Of a stretch of DNA of 64,000 nucleotides, positions 27,513-36,222 are shown piece by piece. A program made the translations under genes and the position numbers. Below the pieces are notes generated by a model. It worked only from the letters and a program-made list of their open reading frames with translations. It ran no database searches and was not told the DNA's origin. The stretch's first letter is position 1. Each line of letters starts with the position of its first letter. Origin of the DNA: Neobacillus sp. YX16 (GTDB lineage: Bacteria > Bacillota > Bacilli > Bacillales > Cytobacillaceae); assembly GCF_030123505.1 (NCBI RefSeq), contig NZ_CP126115.1, positions 3,114,001 to 3,178,000 on the forward strand, given 5' to 3'.

Positions 27513-27755
27513 TAACCTCTGAAAAATTCATTAGGGAAAATAAAGGAATTCAAAGCCTCAATATGAAAATTGTAATAGGCTTGGACCGAAAAATAAAGAA
27601 AACAAAGCGTTATGGGTGCTAGTTAGTGAAATATGCAAGGAAGATGTAAAGGATTAACCCACTATCTCTTTTTGATCTGTAGGGTGCTTATCTTTAAGAA
27701 GAACAACTTTCCAGCTGCGCAGTACAAGGATACTATGCAATACACACTCATTAAG

Positions 27756-27790
27756 AGACGATTATGCTTTGCGTAATCGTCTTTCTTTTT
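27756..27790 (+). terminator. Intrinsic terminator
   Basis: AGACGATTA / TAATCGTCT perfect arms with a 9-base loop, followed by TTCTTTTT. The gap 27513-27907 holds nothing else I recognise. Confidence 0.8.
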
Positions 27791-27907
27791 GTATAAACAC
27801 TAAAATCCCTGTCAAGATACGAAACTATCCTATACTATTAATGTATTTTTGGCATTTGAATAGGTAATCCTTAGTTTACAAATAAAAACTAAGGAGAGTC
27901 GATTTTT

Positions 27908-28266
27908 ATGAACTTAGGAGAGCAAATATTATCAGATTTAGTGCAGCTTTAAAAGATTTGTATCCTAATATTGAAGTGGAAAATACAAAGAATAAATTGT
28001 CTACTGTTCTATCAGAGTATTATATTCAAAGAGTTGAGTTAGGTGAGGTACATCCTGATCTTGAGGATAAAATACAGTTGTTCATATCGGCCAAAAGACT
28101 AGTAGGATTAAGTTCTATTACTCTAGACAACTACCTCCTGGAATTAAGTAGGTTTGCTGATATCGAAAAAAAGAAGGCTGAGGACATAGCTACCTATGTA
28201 TATGTCAAATACCTCAATTCCCTCATCTTTTATGTCTATCCGTATTTCTTGAAAGCATCTAAATAG
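27908..28266 (+). pseudogene. Tyrosine recombinase N-terminal (core-binding) relic
   Basis: The start ATG 27908 (AAGGAG upstream) gives NLGEQILSDLVQL and then a stop. The neighbouring frame carries on with AALKDLYPNIEVEN, FISAKRLVGLSSITLDNYLL and ELSRFADIEKKKAEDIATYV. This is the SAM-like arm/core-binding domain of an XerC/D-type integrase. A frameshift near 27935-27950 and loss of the whole catalytic domain after about 120 codons make it dead. It may belong with the C-terminal relic at 7453, but orientation and distance do not prove it. Confidence 0.65.
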
Positions 28267-28683
28267 ACTACAAAGAAGTAGGAGTTATCAAGGAAGGAAT
28301 CATAAAAAATATCCGTGTACCCATTACTTTCAAGGATACTGGTTATTTTATTTACAATCTTACTCTCAACCTCGTATTAAATTTCATCATCAGCATCTTC
28401 TAGTCCTAAATAGGTGACATGTGGATTTTTAGATCTTAATTGATAAATCCACACCTAATCAAATCCACTTCCAATCCACCGCTTTCAAATTTGTCTAGCA
28501 ATTTACATATTGCTCACCATTTAATGCCTATAGACGGATCATCATGAACCAATTTACAGGGATATATACTCAAAAAAGATTCCAAGCAAGTATTAGAGGT
28601 GAAAAATATTCCATACAAAAGGGGATTTCAATAGAGATATGTCGAAAGTATTATCTTAACATCACACAAAGGGGAGTCCTATC
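28267..28683. other. No recognisable feature
   Basis: This 417-base gap is AT-rich with many stops in all frames. I see no gene, repeat or terminator I can support. Confidence 0.5.
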
Positions 28684-29037
28684 ATGCCTAGAACGAACAA
28701 GGTGAAATTCTTAGTTGATATTAGTCCTAATTCTCATCTGTCTTATCAAACATTAACTAGCTACACTTCCTGATTTTACAAGGAGTTTGCAATTGGCTCC
28801 ATGTTTCACAATGGAGATAGGAAATATAAGTTTTCAATTAATGCAATTGAAGGAAGCGAATTTGAGTCCTATCTAGAGAAAAAAGTTGGACCTACTGTAA
28901 AGTCGGATTCTGAAAAATACAAAGTTGCCTGGTTAGATTTAAACAAGGAAACTGACTTTGAAAAGCTAGAAGCAATAGTTGTAAAGCTGCCAAAGTTTGA
29001 AAATACTGGCTTAAGAAAACTTTATGAGCAACATTAG
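28684..29037 (+). pseudogene. Hypothetical protein gene with in-frame TGA
   Basis: ATG 28684 follows a good AAAGGGGAG site and gives 29 codons (PRTNKVKFLVDISPNSHLSY). These end at TGA 28771-28773, but the same frame continues at once with FYKEFAIGSMFHNGDRKYKF and runs 87 more codons to 29037 (ending GLRKLYEQH). The second part has normal protein composition and no ribosome binding site of its own. One nonsense mutation in a gene of about 117 codons is the simplest reading. I do not recognise the family; it looks small, cytoplasmic and mixed alpha/beta. Confidence 0.5.
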
Positions 29038-29351
29038 TATTCATGAGAGATACAGTTTTTTTAAAACTATTAAATATAGGTAAACTGACCTGAAATTTTG
29101 GACCAAAAAAGGAAACGTATAGGATATTGTCGAATTATTATATAAATATAAATAATTTTACAGGGAGATGGAGTTAAAAAAGTTTTCATAAAGACATGCT
29201 TACTATTTATCAAAAAAGCCAATGCGGCACGATTTCTACAAATAGTAACTGCTAAAGATGGGCTCACTGTATATAATAAATAAGTAGAATACATAGTTAA
29301 TACACCGAAAAGTAAAAGCATAACTATATGATGATTTAGGAGAGAAAAATA
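29038..29351. other. No recognisable feature
   Basis: This 314-base AT-rich gap has no gene or clear hairpin. Only the AGGAGAG site of the next gene is recognisable, at its end. Confidence 0.5.
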
Positions 29352-29939
29352 GTGTCAAAAGAATTGTTAAACAAACATACCGCAGGGGTTTTGGGTGCTG
29401 TAATTAAGCAGCCCCATTGGAAAAAAGATGAGCTTTCCAGCAGACTAAGACAAGTATTAGACGAAATGAGACATGACGCAGGATCACCGGAAGCATACCT
29501 AGAGTCGCTCTTAAGAAACGTAACCTATCTATTCGAAAACACCAATCGTGCAATTTCTTTATTAAAGTTCTGTGTAGAAGAAGAAAAGTTTATGACCCAA
29601 GAAAGCTTTCAACAAGCCATGTTAGAGGTTCCTAAACTAGTAAACGAGACTAATTTCTTTGTTGAAAATATGCCTCGGTTTAAGGAACTTGTCTGCAAGG
29701 GTTCAACTATTGAAGAGCAAGTAGCTCATGGTGAATTGGTTTACAGTGATAGCAAGCTCGTTAACGACATGGTCATTGATTTTATTGGAACTTTCCTGCA
29801 ACCGAATAACATGGACTTTATGAGCAACTTTATGGAGTATGCTTCAGATGTAGTCGTGGATACATTAATGCAATTTTGTAAAACGTATTCCGGTCTCATG
29901 CTAAAAGAATTAAACTCAAATGAAATGATTCAAAAATAA
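29352..29939 (+). CDS. Hypothetical helical protein (family duplicated in this window)
   Basis: This 195-residue, all-helical, soluble-looking protein (SKELLNKHTAGVLGAVIKQ) begins at GTG 29352 behind AGGAGAG. No motif with a known function is visible. A 95-base fragment of a paralogue lies at 23900-23995, so the family was once present at least twice nearby. A terminator follows directly. I cannot assign a role. Confidence 0.65.
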   Translation: MSKELLNKHTAGVLGAVIKQPHWKKDELSSRLRQVLDEMRHDAGSPEAYLESLLRNVTYLFENTNRAISLLKFCVEEEKFMTQESFQQAMLEVPKLVNETNFFVENMPRFKELVCKGSTIEEQVAHGELVYSDSKLVNDMVIDFIGTFLQPNNMDFMSNFMEYASDVVVDTLMQFCKTYSGLMLKELNSNEMIQK

Positions 29940-29950
29940 GAGTCCAAAAT

Positions 29951-29998
29951 AATCTCTTTTGTGTAGTACATGATGAAATTGTCTCACAAAAGGGATTT
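29951..29998 (+). terminator. Intrinsic terminator
   Basis: AATCTCTTTTGTG pairs with CACAAAAGGGATT (one G-U) and is followed by TTATTTAT, 11 bases after the stop of the gene at 29352. Confidence 0.65.
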
Positions 29999-30283
29999 TA
30001 TTTATATAAAAAGAATAAAACTCTAACGGACAATAGTAGTAAGGATGAATCTATATTTTATAGATGGACATTTTCAAGGAATAACCATTCGGGTACAAAT
30101 AAAAAAATGGGAGAAAATAAACCATTATAAGATGAAATCAAAAGTAGCAAGGGTGGAAATCGATGAGTTTTCAAAAATGGTTAAGAATTGTGATACCGTA
30201 GGTTCAGTTAATTGATTTTATCCAAAAAGAGAGGTTTCTAGGGAAAAAACAAAGAAATGTGATGCGAGTACAAACGAGTGTAG

Positions 30284-30700
30284 GGTGAGAAAGTAGCTTT
30301 TTTACTGGTCCCAAAAATAGAGCAAAAGTATTCCGTCTATTGGGGAGCGGATAAAGAAACCTTAAAAAGGGGAGTGGGCATGTATGTAAGTCCATTCACA
30401 ACAGCCCCTGACGGAGGCGGGCATACAGTACTAAGTGGTCATCGTGATACCGTATTTTATCGATTAAAAGAGTTGAAGGAAAGCGAAACCCTTAGGCTAG
30501 AATATGCAGATTCCATTTATACATATAAGATATCAAAGATATGGATTACGGATGCCGAGGACCAGACAGTTATTGTAGAAAAACAAACTCCCACTCTGAC
30601 CCTTACTACCTGTTATCCTTTTTATTACGTAGGAAATGCACCCAAAAGCTATATCGTACAAGCAGATTTGCTTTATAAACAAAATAAAAACAATATTTAA
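30284..30700 (+). pseudogene. Class D sortase relic
   Basis: The frame opens after TAG 30281 with GEKVAFLLVPKIEQKYSVYW and runs through GADKETLKRGVGMYV, DGGGHTVLSGHRDTVFYRL (catalytic His) and TLTTCYPFYYVG (catalytic Cys) to 30700. These are class D sortase features, which join surface or spore proteins to peptidoglycan. The normal N-terminal membrane anchor is missing and the sequence before 30284 is full of stops. The catalytic Arg expected in APKRYIV is Ser (APKSYIV). GTG 30374 is the only obvious in-frame start and would remove part of the barrel. It is probably inactive. The related substrate protein at 61980 is also broken. Confidence 0.75.
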
Positions 30701-30701
30701 T

Positions 30702-30747
30702 AAAAGAAGATAAAACACTCTTCCCAGATGTGTTCTATCTTCTTTTT
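30702..30747 (+). terminator. Intrinsic terminator
   Basis: AAAAGAAGATA ... TATCTTCTTTTT with an inner AACAC/GTGTT extension, directly after the sortase stop. Confidence 0.75.
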
Positions 30748-31757
30748 CATTATTGCAAGCCAAAAACTGTCTTTTTAATAGTTGAAAATATTATTAGAAT
30801 CCGATTTGTTCTTGAATTCGATTGGCCCCACATCCATTATGAAGCTTCCATTATGAACCTTCCATCATGATACATACAGGGGATGCTTATAAGAGGGTCA
30901 ACCACATTACTTGACGGAGGTGACTAAATTCGACAAGTGACACAGGTGCCTTTTTAAATGGCGGATACATTTTTTACTATGATAATTTTCATAGAAAATG
31001 GTAATCTGAGGACTATATAAAATTATACAATATAGGAAATCTTTACCTTATAATCACAAACTAAACAAATTAAAATAAAAATAAGTTAATTATTGGCTAT
31101 GGTTCATCCTTTGAACGTCAAAAGATCAAAGGAGCTAGACGATAATCTGCCAATTAAACATGACCGAATAGCTCGACTTATTTAAGATGGACGATTCACC
31201 TACGCCATCACCCATTTAATAAGCAGTAAGACAATAGGATGACACGGAGAAGCTTGCGCTATTTTCACCATCCGAGCTAGAGTTCCTAAAGGAGCACCGC
31301 TAGCCTTTGCATTATGACTAAACCGAACTAAGGAATGTAGGCAAAGAGACATGTGAGGGTACTTCACCATAAGCTGCGCAGAGATATATTGTGCATCACA
31401 TACTGATCCACCCACCACAAACCAAGTTTATCCGATGGCATTGGCGTAGCATACATAGCTACTGTAATAGTTTCACAGATTTATTAAATACTGTTGATCA
31501 GGTGTCGAAAAATATTTTTTGACACCACTCCAACGTGGAAAACCGTTGATAGATTAATATTTATAGAGGGAGGTGGTTTAATGCCATAATATCAAGGATT
31601 TTGACATTTTTTCTTCGGATGGGCCCCACTACACCGTATGCTTCAATCATTAAACCAATTAAGTTTTATAAGTAACCACCATAGTAAATGCATGCAGCTT
31701 CTCTCAATATAGTTATATTTTTATAGGTTAAATGAGTATTTAATAAAGGAGATTTCC
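30748..31757. other. Gene-free kilobase with degraded sequence
   Basis: No intact gene is supported. Near 30830-30873 a 13-14-base unit (TTCCATTATGAA and variants) occurs three times. On the minus strand 31200-31460 has protein-like stretches in two frames (for example PLGTLARMVKIAQ), suggesting a relic I cannot identify. A palindrome lies at 31501-31526. The last 15 bases carry the AAAGGAG site of the next gene. Confidence 0.4.
31501..31526. repeat. Loop-less 13+13 palindrome
   Basis: GGTGTCGAAAAAT is followed directly by ATTTTTTGACACC, pairing along the full length with one G-U. With no loop it is more like an operator or recombination site than a terminator. Its function is unknown. Confidence 0.45.
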
Positions 31758-34472
31758 ATGTTGAAAAATAAAGTAAAAAGTATGGTGAATATTTTTTTGA
31801 GCTCTGCCATTGTTTTCGGCGGAATTGGGCAAACAGTGGTGGCCGAGGGTAATAACGATGCTAATCAAGGACAACAAAAGATTTCTAGTGAGGAAAATGT
31901 AAAACAGTGGTTAAGTGAATATGAATTCTATGAGGATACCAGAGATGGATTAATCTATGAGAAGGTTGCAATAAATGAATTAAAGCGTTTCGTAACAGTC
32001 ATAAAAGATAAGAATGCTAAGTTAGATTCTAATACACGAGATAAACTGATTGTGGAAATTGATAAGACCGGAGACTTTAATCAAACAGAAATGAATGAAC
32101 TTGAAATGTTTGAACAATTGATTAACCAATATGAACAAGCAGTTCAAGAGGAGTATATAAAAGAGGTGGTTCTTAAAAGTGATCTGCTCTTGAATATCAA
32201 ACATAAGTTAACAATATATCTATGGGGCTATGCATCAAATAACGATTTTAATGAACCAACTGAAGTATTACTGGCAGATATACTCTTTAATTTTTATCTA
32301 TCGGATAAAATTGTCAACAAAAATGCTATCGGCATCTTAAAAGATATCTCTGATCAATCGGATCACAATGGAAATAAAATAAAAGCTCATTTGGATAACG
32401 CTGTGAAAATGTCTGAAAAAGCTAATGAATTTCTAGAAAAAGATCTAGGTATCCCTGCAGCAAAGTCCTATCAAAATGCATTTAAACAAGTGTTATTCGG
32501 ACTTGAAAAAGCAGGCTATACATTTAACACAGAATTCTTTGAATCTACCTCTGAAACAGACGGTGACACCATAACAGATGGAATAGAATACCAAGAGGGA
32601 ATGAATCCATTTAAAATGGATACAGATGGGGATGGATTAAAGGACAATATTGAATATGAGATTAAATCATCTATTTCCCCAACAAAATATGATACAGATC
32701 ATAATGGCATAAGTGACGCAGATGAAGATAGCGATGGAGACGGCCTGATTAATAAAGATGAGCAGGTTTATCAAACAACTTTGATTAAGAAAGATTCCGA
32801 CCAAGATAGTTTAACTGATGGATTTGAAGTACAACAGTTTGATTCATTACCTAATAAGGATGATACAGATAGCGATGGATTAAGTGATGGAGATGAATTT
32901 GCTTTAAAGACAAATCCGAATGTTGCAGACAGTGATAATGACGAGACCCCGGATTCACAAGAGCTCCATAAACAATCTATTCGTAAATCATTTAATCAGC
33001 CGGAAAAATCAGAGATTACTAGTGTAGAAGTTAGTTTTAATGCAACGAATAATGTGAATAAAACGACTAGAATTACAACAAACAAAGGCAATATGAAAAC
33101 AGCTAATTTATACGGTCTCATTGGTTCTCCTGTAAGGATCAATACTCAATCAGAATTTGATAAAGCAAGCATTATCTTTACTTATGATGAAGCACAGCTT
33201 GGGGACACATCGGAACAAGATTTAGGCGTCATTTGGTATAATGATGAGAAGGAAATGTTTGAAAGCCTTACCTCTGTGTTAGATACAAGTAAGAATACAA
33301 TCAGTATAGAAACTACTCAGTTTAGTGAATATATGATTGTTGATAAGAAAAAATGGCTGGAGCTTTGGAATAAGGAAACGGACTCCTCCAATAAGCTTGA
33401 TGTTAATAGAAATGATCCAGGTGATGGAGAGCTAGATTCAGATGGGGATGGCTTATCCGATACTTATGAAATAGAAGGAATGAAAACACCATACGGAATC
33501 ATCTACACGAATCCTGGCATGAAAGATACTGACGGAGATGGATTATCCGATGGGCAAGAATTGGGTCCACTCAGAACATTCAAGTTTGAGTTTTTTGGCA
33601 TCACGATTCATTTTGAAGGATTCTTTCCAACCAGTTTTCCTGACCAAAAAGATAGTGATGGAGATGGAATTTTTGATAATGAGGATCCAAGACCATTGAC
33701 CTCTGATTTATCCAATTTAGTCATATTTCAATCAGATAGACCAGAAGGCTATGATGAAAATGGAAATGTAGCGAACGATATGAAAACGGATGATTTTACA
33801 GGAGATGAAATGACGGACATTAGCTGGATGTTCCATCTTCAATTACTTGAATCACATTTCCCAGGTATACTATTTGATGAGTTCGAGATGATGTCAACAG
33901 ACTTATTTTCTACGGGTGAAATGGAAGATGTGATCTTAGATATGATTGATCATTTTGAGGAGGGAACTGGTGCAGATTATAGTAATCAGACTTTAACTAA
34001 AAAAGCTAGTGAGCATGAGACAACAAAAGCCTATGTTGACTATGTCAAAAATGCTTTAGTTGATGAGCTAAAGAAAAATGGAGGAAATTTGGCAGCACTT
34101 CGGTTTGATAATAGTACAAAAGCAACGAATACATTTTATCAAAATATACAGGATAATGCTTCTTACCCGACGTTTAGCAGCTGGGGTGATAGAATAGGCG
34201 GACTTACAATTACCGTAAATGATACATGGGGGAATACGATATCCGTAAAAGATTTTTCAGTAGAGAACAATCACTTTGAAGGTGTTATGCATGTTCGTTT
34301 ATATGATCATTTTGGGTTAGATCAGCCAGACGTGGAGAAAATGTATGTTAACTTAGCAGGATTTCGTGCATGGTTTGTCTTACAGCACCATGAAGATTAT
34401 GATGGCGAATATAAACCCTTTGTTAGTTTAATGGAAATGGATATACCGTTCGAGGGGGAATTGAGCAATTAA
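31758..34472 (+). CDS. Secreted calcium-repeat (thrombospondin type 3-like) protein with DUF3289-like C-terminus
   Basis: This is a 904-residue exported protein. Residues 1-29 form a signal peptide (basic start, hydrophobic core, VVAEG). A helical region follows (about 30-265). Two blocks of Asp-rich calcium loops come next: about 270-400 (DTDGDGLKD, DSDGDGLINKDE, DTDSDGLSDGDE) and about 557-650 (DSDGDGLSD, DTDGDGLSDGQE, DSDGDGIFDNEDP), separated by a beta domain. The last 100 residues (FSSWGDRIGGLTITVNDTWG, VRLYDHFGLDQPDVEKMY, LAGFRAWFVLQHHEDYDG) match what I know of DUF3289, found at the C-terminus of some bacterial toxins. The stop overlaps the start of a lipoprotein gene. A secreted toxin with a cell-surface immunity partner is a fair hypothesis. 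Confidence 0.75.
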   Translation: MLKNKVKSMVNIFLSSAIVFGGIGQTVVAEGNNDANQGQQKISSEENVKQWLSEYEFYEDTRDGLIYEKVAINELKRFVTVIKDKNAKLDSNTRDKLIVEIDKTGDFNQTEMNELEMFEQLINQYEQAVQEEYIKEVVLKSDLLLNIKHKLTIYLWGYASNNDFNEPTEVLLADILFNFYLSDKIVNKNAIGILKDISDQSDHNGNKIKAHLDNAVKMSEKANEFLEKDLGIPAAKSYQNAFKQVLFGLEKAGYTFNTEFFESTSETDGDTITDGIEYQEGMNPFKMDTDGDGLKDNIEYEIKSSISPTKYDTDHNGISDADEDSDGDGLINKDEQVYQTTLIKKDSDQDSLTDGFEVQQFDSLPNKDDTDSDGLSDGDEFALKTNPNVADSDNDETPDSQELHKQSIRKSFNQPEKSEITSVEVSFNATNNVNKTTRITTNKGNMKTANLYGLIGSPVRINTQSEFDKASIIFTYDEAQLGDTSEQDLGVIWYNDEKEMFESLTSVLDTSKNTISIETTQFSEYMIVDKKKWLELWNKETDSSNKLDVNRNDPGDGELDSDGDGLSDTYEIEGMKTPYGIIYTNPGMKDTDGDGLSDGQELGPLRTFKFEFFGITIHFEGFFPTSFPDQKDSDGDGIFDNEDPRPLTSDLSNLVIFQSDRPEGYDENGNVANDMKTDDFTGDEMTDISWMFHLQLLESHFPGILFDEFEMMSTDLFSTGEMEDVILDMIDHFEEGTGADYSNQTLTKKASEHETTKAYVDYVKNALVDELKKNGGNLAALRFDNSTKATNTFYQNIQDNASYPTFSSWGDRIGGLTITVNDTWGNTISVKDFSVENNHFEGVMHVRLYDHFGLDQPDVEKMYVNLAGFRAWFVLQHHEDYDGEYKPFVSLMEMDIPFEGELSN

Positions 34473-34986
34473 AGTTAATTTAAAAATTCTAGTTTTGATT
34501 ATTGGTACAGTCTTCCTTTCATTCTACATAATTGGATGTACAAAGAATGAGGAATCAAGCGGGGAAACAAAGATTTTCGAAATTGCCAATACAGAACAAG
34601 TTATTGGTAAAAAGGATGAAGAAGTGGTGTCTCTTCGAAAGCATTACATGATTCTGAATCCACCAAAAGATTTAAAAGATATGAAAGAATTAGTTGAAAA
34701 ATACCTTAAGAATCATCCAGTTGAAGGTGAAATGAACGTAATAGAAGGAAAAAATAGGTTTTTTTATATGTCCTTCTATAGGGAAAGTGACGATTTGCCA
34801 AGAGACTGGCAGCCAGATGAAAGTTACATGAATACCGATCGGATGGAACATCATAAACATGATCTCATTGCATCGATCATTTGGTCAGATGCTGAACCAC
34901 AAAAAGAGTACAATGTTTATGATAAAAGTAAGGAAGGAAGGGTCCTGAAGCGGATGCATTTTATTGAGGATAAGCTTGTTGAATGA
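34468..34986 (+). CDS. Lipoprotein, possible immunity partner of the DUF3289-like protein
   Basis: The protein starts KVNLKILVLIIGTVFLSFYI then IGC: a basic, hydrophobic leader with a lipobox Cys, so it is a membrane-anchored lipoprotein facing outward. The best leader needs translation from ATT 34468, an uncommon start, placed about 10 bases after GAGGGGG. TTG 34495 is the next candidate but removes the basic residues. The mature part (about 140 residues, charged, PPKDLKDMKELVEKYLKNHP) is not a family I know. It overlaps the large secreted protein gene by a few bases, so the two are co-transcribed. Its surface location fits protection against an exported toxin; that is inference. Confidence 0.65.
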   Translation: MKVNLKILVLIIGTVFLSFYIIGCTKNEESSGETKIFEIANTEQVIGKKDEEVVSLRKHYMILNPPKDLKDMKELVEKYLKNHPVEGEMNVIEGKNRFFYMSFYRESDDLPRDWQPDESYMNTDRMEHHKHDLIASIIWSDAEPQKEYNVYDKSKEGRVLKRMHFIEDKLVE

Positions 34987-35094
34987 TACACTATCCATAG
35001 ACTAACATATAAAACAGAGGTGCTAAACACAGACCACCGGTACTTTTGTACGTTATATAGGACATACCATAACACGAGAATATGCCATAATAAC

Positions 35095-35128
35095 AAGTGC
35101 TTTCTACTCGGTAGAAGGCGCTTTTTTT
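35095..35128 (+). terminator. Intrinsic terminator
   Basis: AAGTGCTTTCTAC / GTAGAAGGCGCTT with a TCG loop and a run of T. It ends the DUF3289-lipoprotein operon. Confidence 0.75.
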
Positions 35129-35379
35129 CATTATTAATAGTTTATCGTACCAGAAGGTGCTGCTGTTTTATTTGCGTTGTTTGAATACGGGATAACCCTT
35201 AATCGTTTACATAGCCCCTGAAAAAATCGGTAAGTTCTATCGGTTGAATAATAAGAGTGTGTTTCGGTTACACGAATTAGAAGGACTTTATCAATTATAA
35301 GATAAATTAATAGTTATCATTATATAGGCTTCAGATATAAAGTAACCCCGAATACCCTCATTTTATTAATGTTGTTATT

Positions 35380-35526
35380 CATGGAAGAAAGAGCTATGAG
35401 TTATGAGGCAATATACTCCAGAAACAGAAGTGACGGAAACTGAAAGAGAATTGTGGGATTTAGTACATAGTAAACAAAATTATGTGATTTCCAGAACGCA
35501 AAAGGGTACAGATGATAAAGCAATAT
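35380..35526 (+). pseudogene. Relic of a RibD-C/DHFR-like reductase (copy of part of the gene at 44334)
   Basis: About 145 bases match 44485-44634 closely (GGAAGAAAGAGCTATGAGTT, then TACTCCAGAAACAGAAGTGA), coding PETEVTETERELWDLVHSKQ. The piece starts and stops inside the domain and has a short internal deletion. It is fused to an unrelated permease relic. It is a broken paralogue 9 kb from the intact gene. Confidence 0.75.
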
Positions 35527-35528
35527 TA

Positions 35529-35883
35529 GCATTTAACCTCCTAACTTTTGATCATGTCATTTCCGTTGCAGATGGCGCACCGGCAGGATTCCTAACGGGC
35601 GATATAAGCAGTATGATGGCAACGGTCACGCTGGTTGGTCATTTCCGTTTACGGTATCATGGGTGTCCTAAACGGTGCGGGTGCGCTTGAAAAAGTCACC
35701 AATCGCATCCTTAACTGCGCCGCTATCACTAACTCAAGTCAGCAGCGGAATGATTTATTGTATGGTACTGTTCTTGGTTCTATTATTCTCGGTCATAACG
35801 GGGTGGGGAAGCCAATTTGAAGGCTCAGAAGGGAAACCGATTAGCAATCCGCAAGAACCTGCCAACCAAAGTGCTGTCATGTA
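35529..35883 (+). pseudogene. Membrane permease relic, copy A
   Basis: Two overlapping frames give transporter-like sequence: FDHVISVADGAPAGFLTGDI, SSMMATVTLVGHF, then YGIMGVLNGAGALEKVTNRI. This is reminiscent of the SMM..T..L....GIM...G.LE segment of NhaC-type antiporters. A third frame gives YCMVLFLVLLFSVITGWGSQ plus FEGSEGKPISNPQE and a stop at 35883. Repeated frameshifts show it is dead. The last part, from 35743, is repeated at 37756 after the subtilase gene. The family call is tentative. Confidence 0.4.
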
Positions 35884-35991
35884 GAGGGGTAGTCACCAGC
35901 CTCATGTGGTGCCACATACACTCTAAAAGCGTGGAAAAAGTCATGGTAATGAAGTTAACAAAAAGAGCTCATTCATGTGAGCTCTTTTTGT
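35743..35991 (+). repeat. Direct repeat flanking the subtilase gene, left copy
   Basis: This covers a permease tail (TGWG.QFEGSEGKP..NPQE), its downstream spacer and a terminator. The same arrangement recurs at 37756-38009, with long identical runs such as CAATTTGAAGGCTCAGAAGG. The two copies enclose the S8 peptidase gene in the same orientation. Confidence 0.7.
35958..35991. terminator. Intrinsic terminator, perfect 14-bp arms
   Basis: ACAAAAAGAGCTCA / TGAGCTCTTTTTGT around TTCATG. It is a strong, bidirectional terminator at the end of permease relic A. Confidence 0.85.
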
Positions 35992-36008
35992 AATAGAATT
36001 AAAAAGTT

Positions 36009-36057
36009 GAATGAGTGGCAACTGACAAGAAAAGCGCCAGACAGTGCCCACTCATTC
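36009..36057. terminator. Long hairpin, probable terminator
   Basis: GAATGAGTGG pairs with CCACTCATTC and the stem extends inward through CAACTGACA / AGACAGTG with mismatches. AGTATTTTTC follows. It stands about 165 bases before the subtilase gene, so it may end an upstream transcript or act as a leader structure. Confidence 0.5.
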
Positions 36058-36222
36058 AGTATTTTTCAATTTATAATTTCATTAAAATTCCTATTTTCTA
36101 TTATAATATCACCCTATTGAATTATTAATCTTTTGTAAAGTTGGTTTTCAAAAATGGTATAAAAATGTAGTTTATATTAAAATTAAAATGGTGATAATTT
36201 CCATAATCAAAGGAGGGGGACC

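Noticed and set aside
31200..31418. Reverse ORF of 72 codons
   Set aside because: It has a partly protein-like composition but no start signal, and similar sequence continues in another frame; it is treated as an unidentified relic within the gene-free kilobase.
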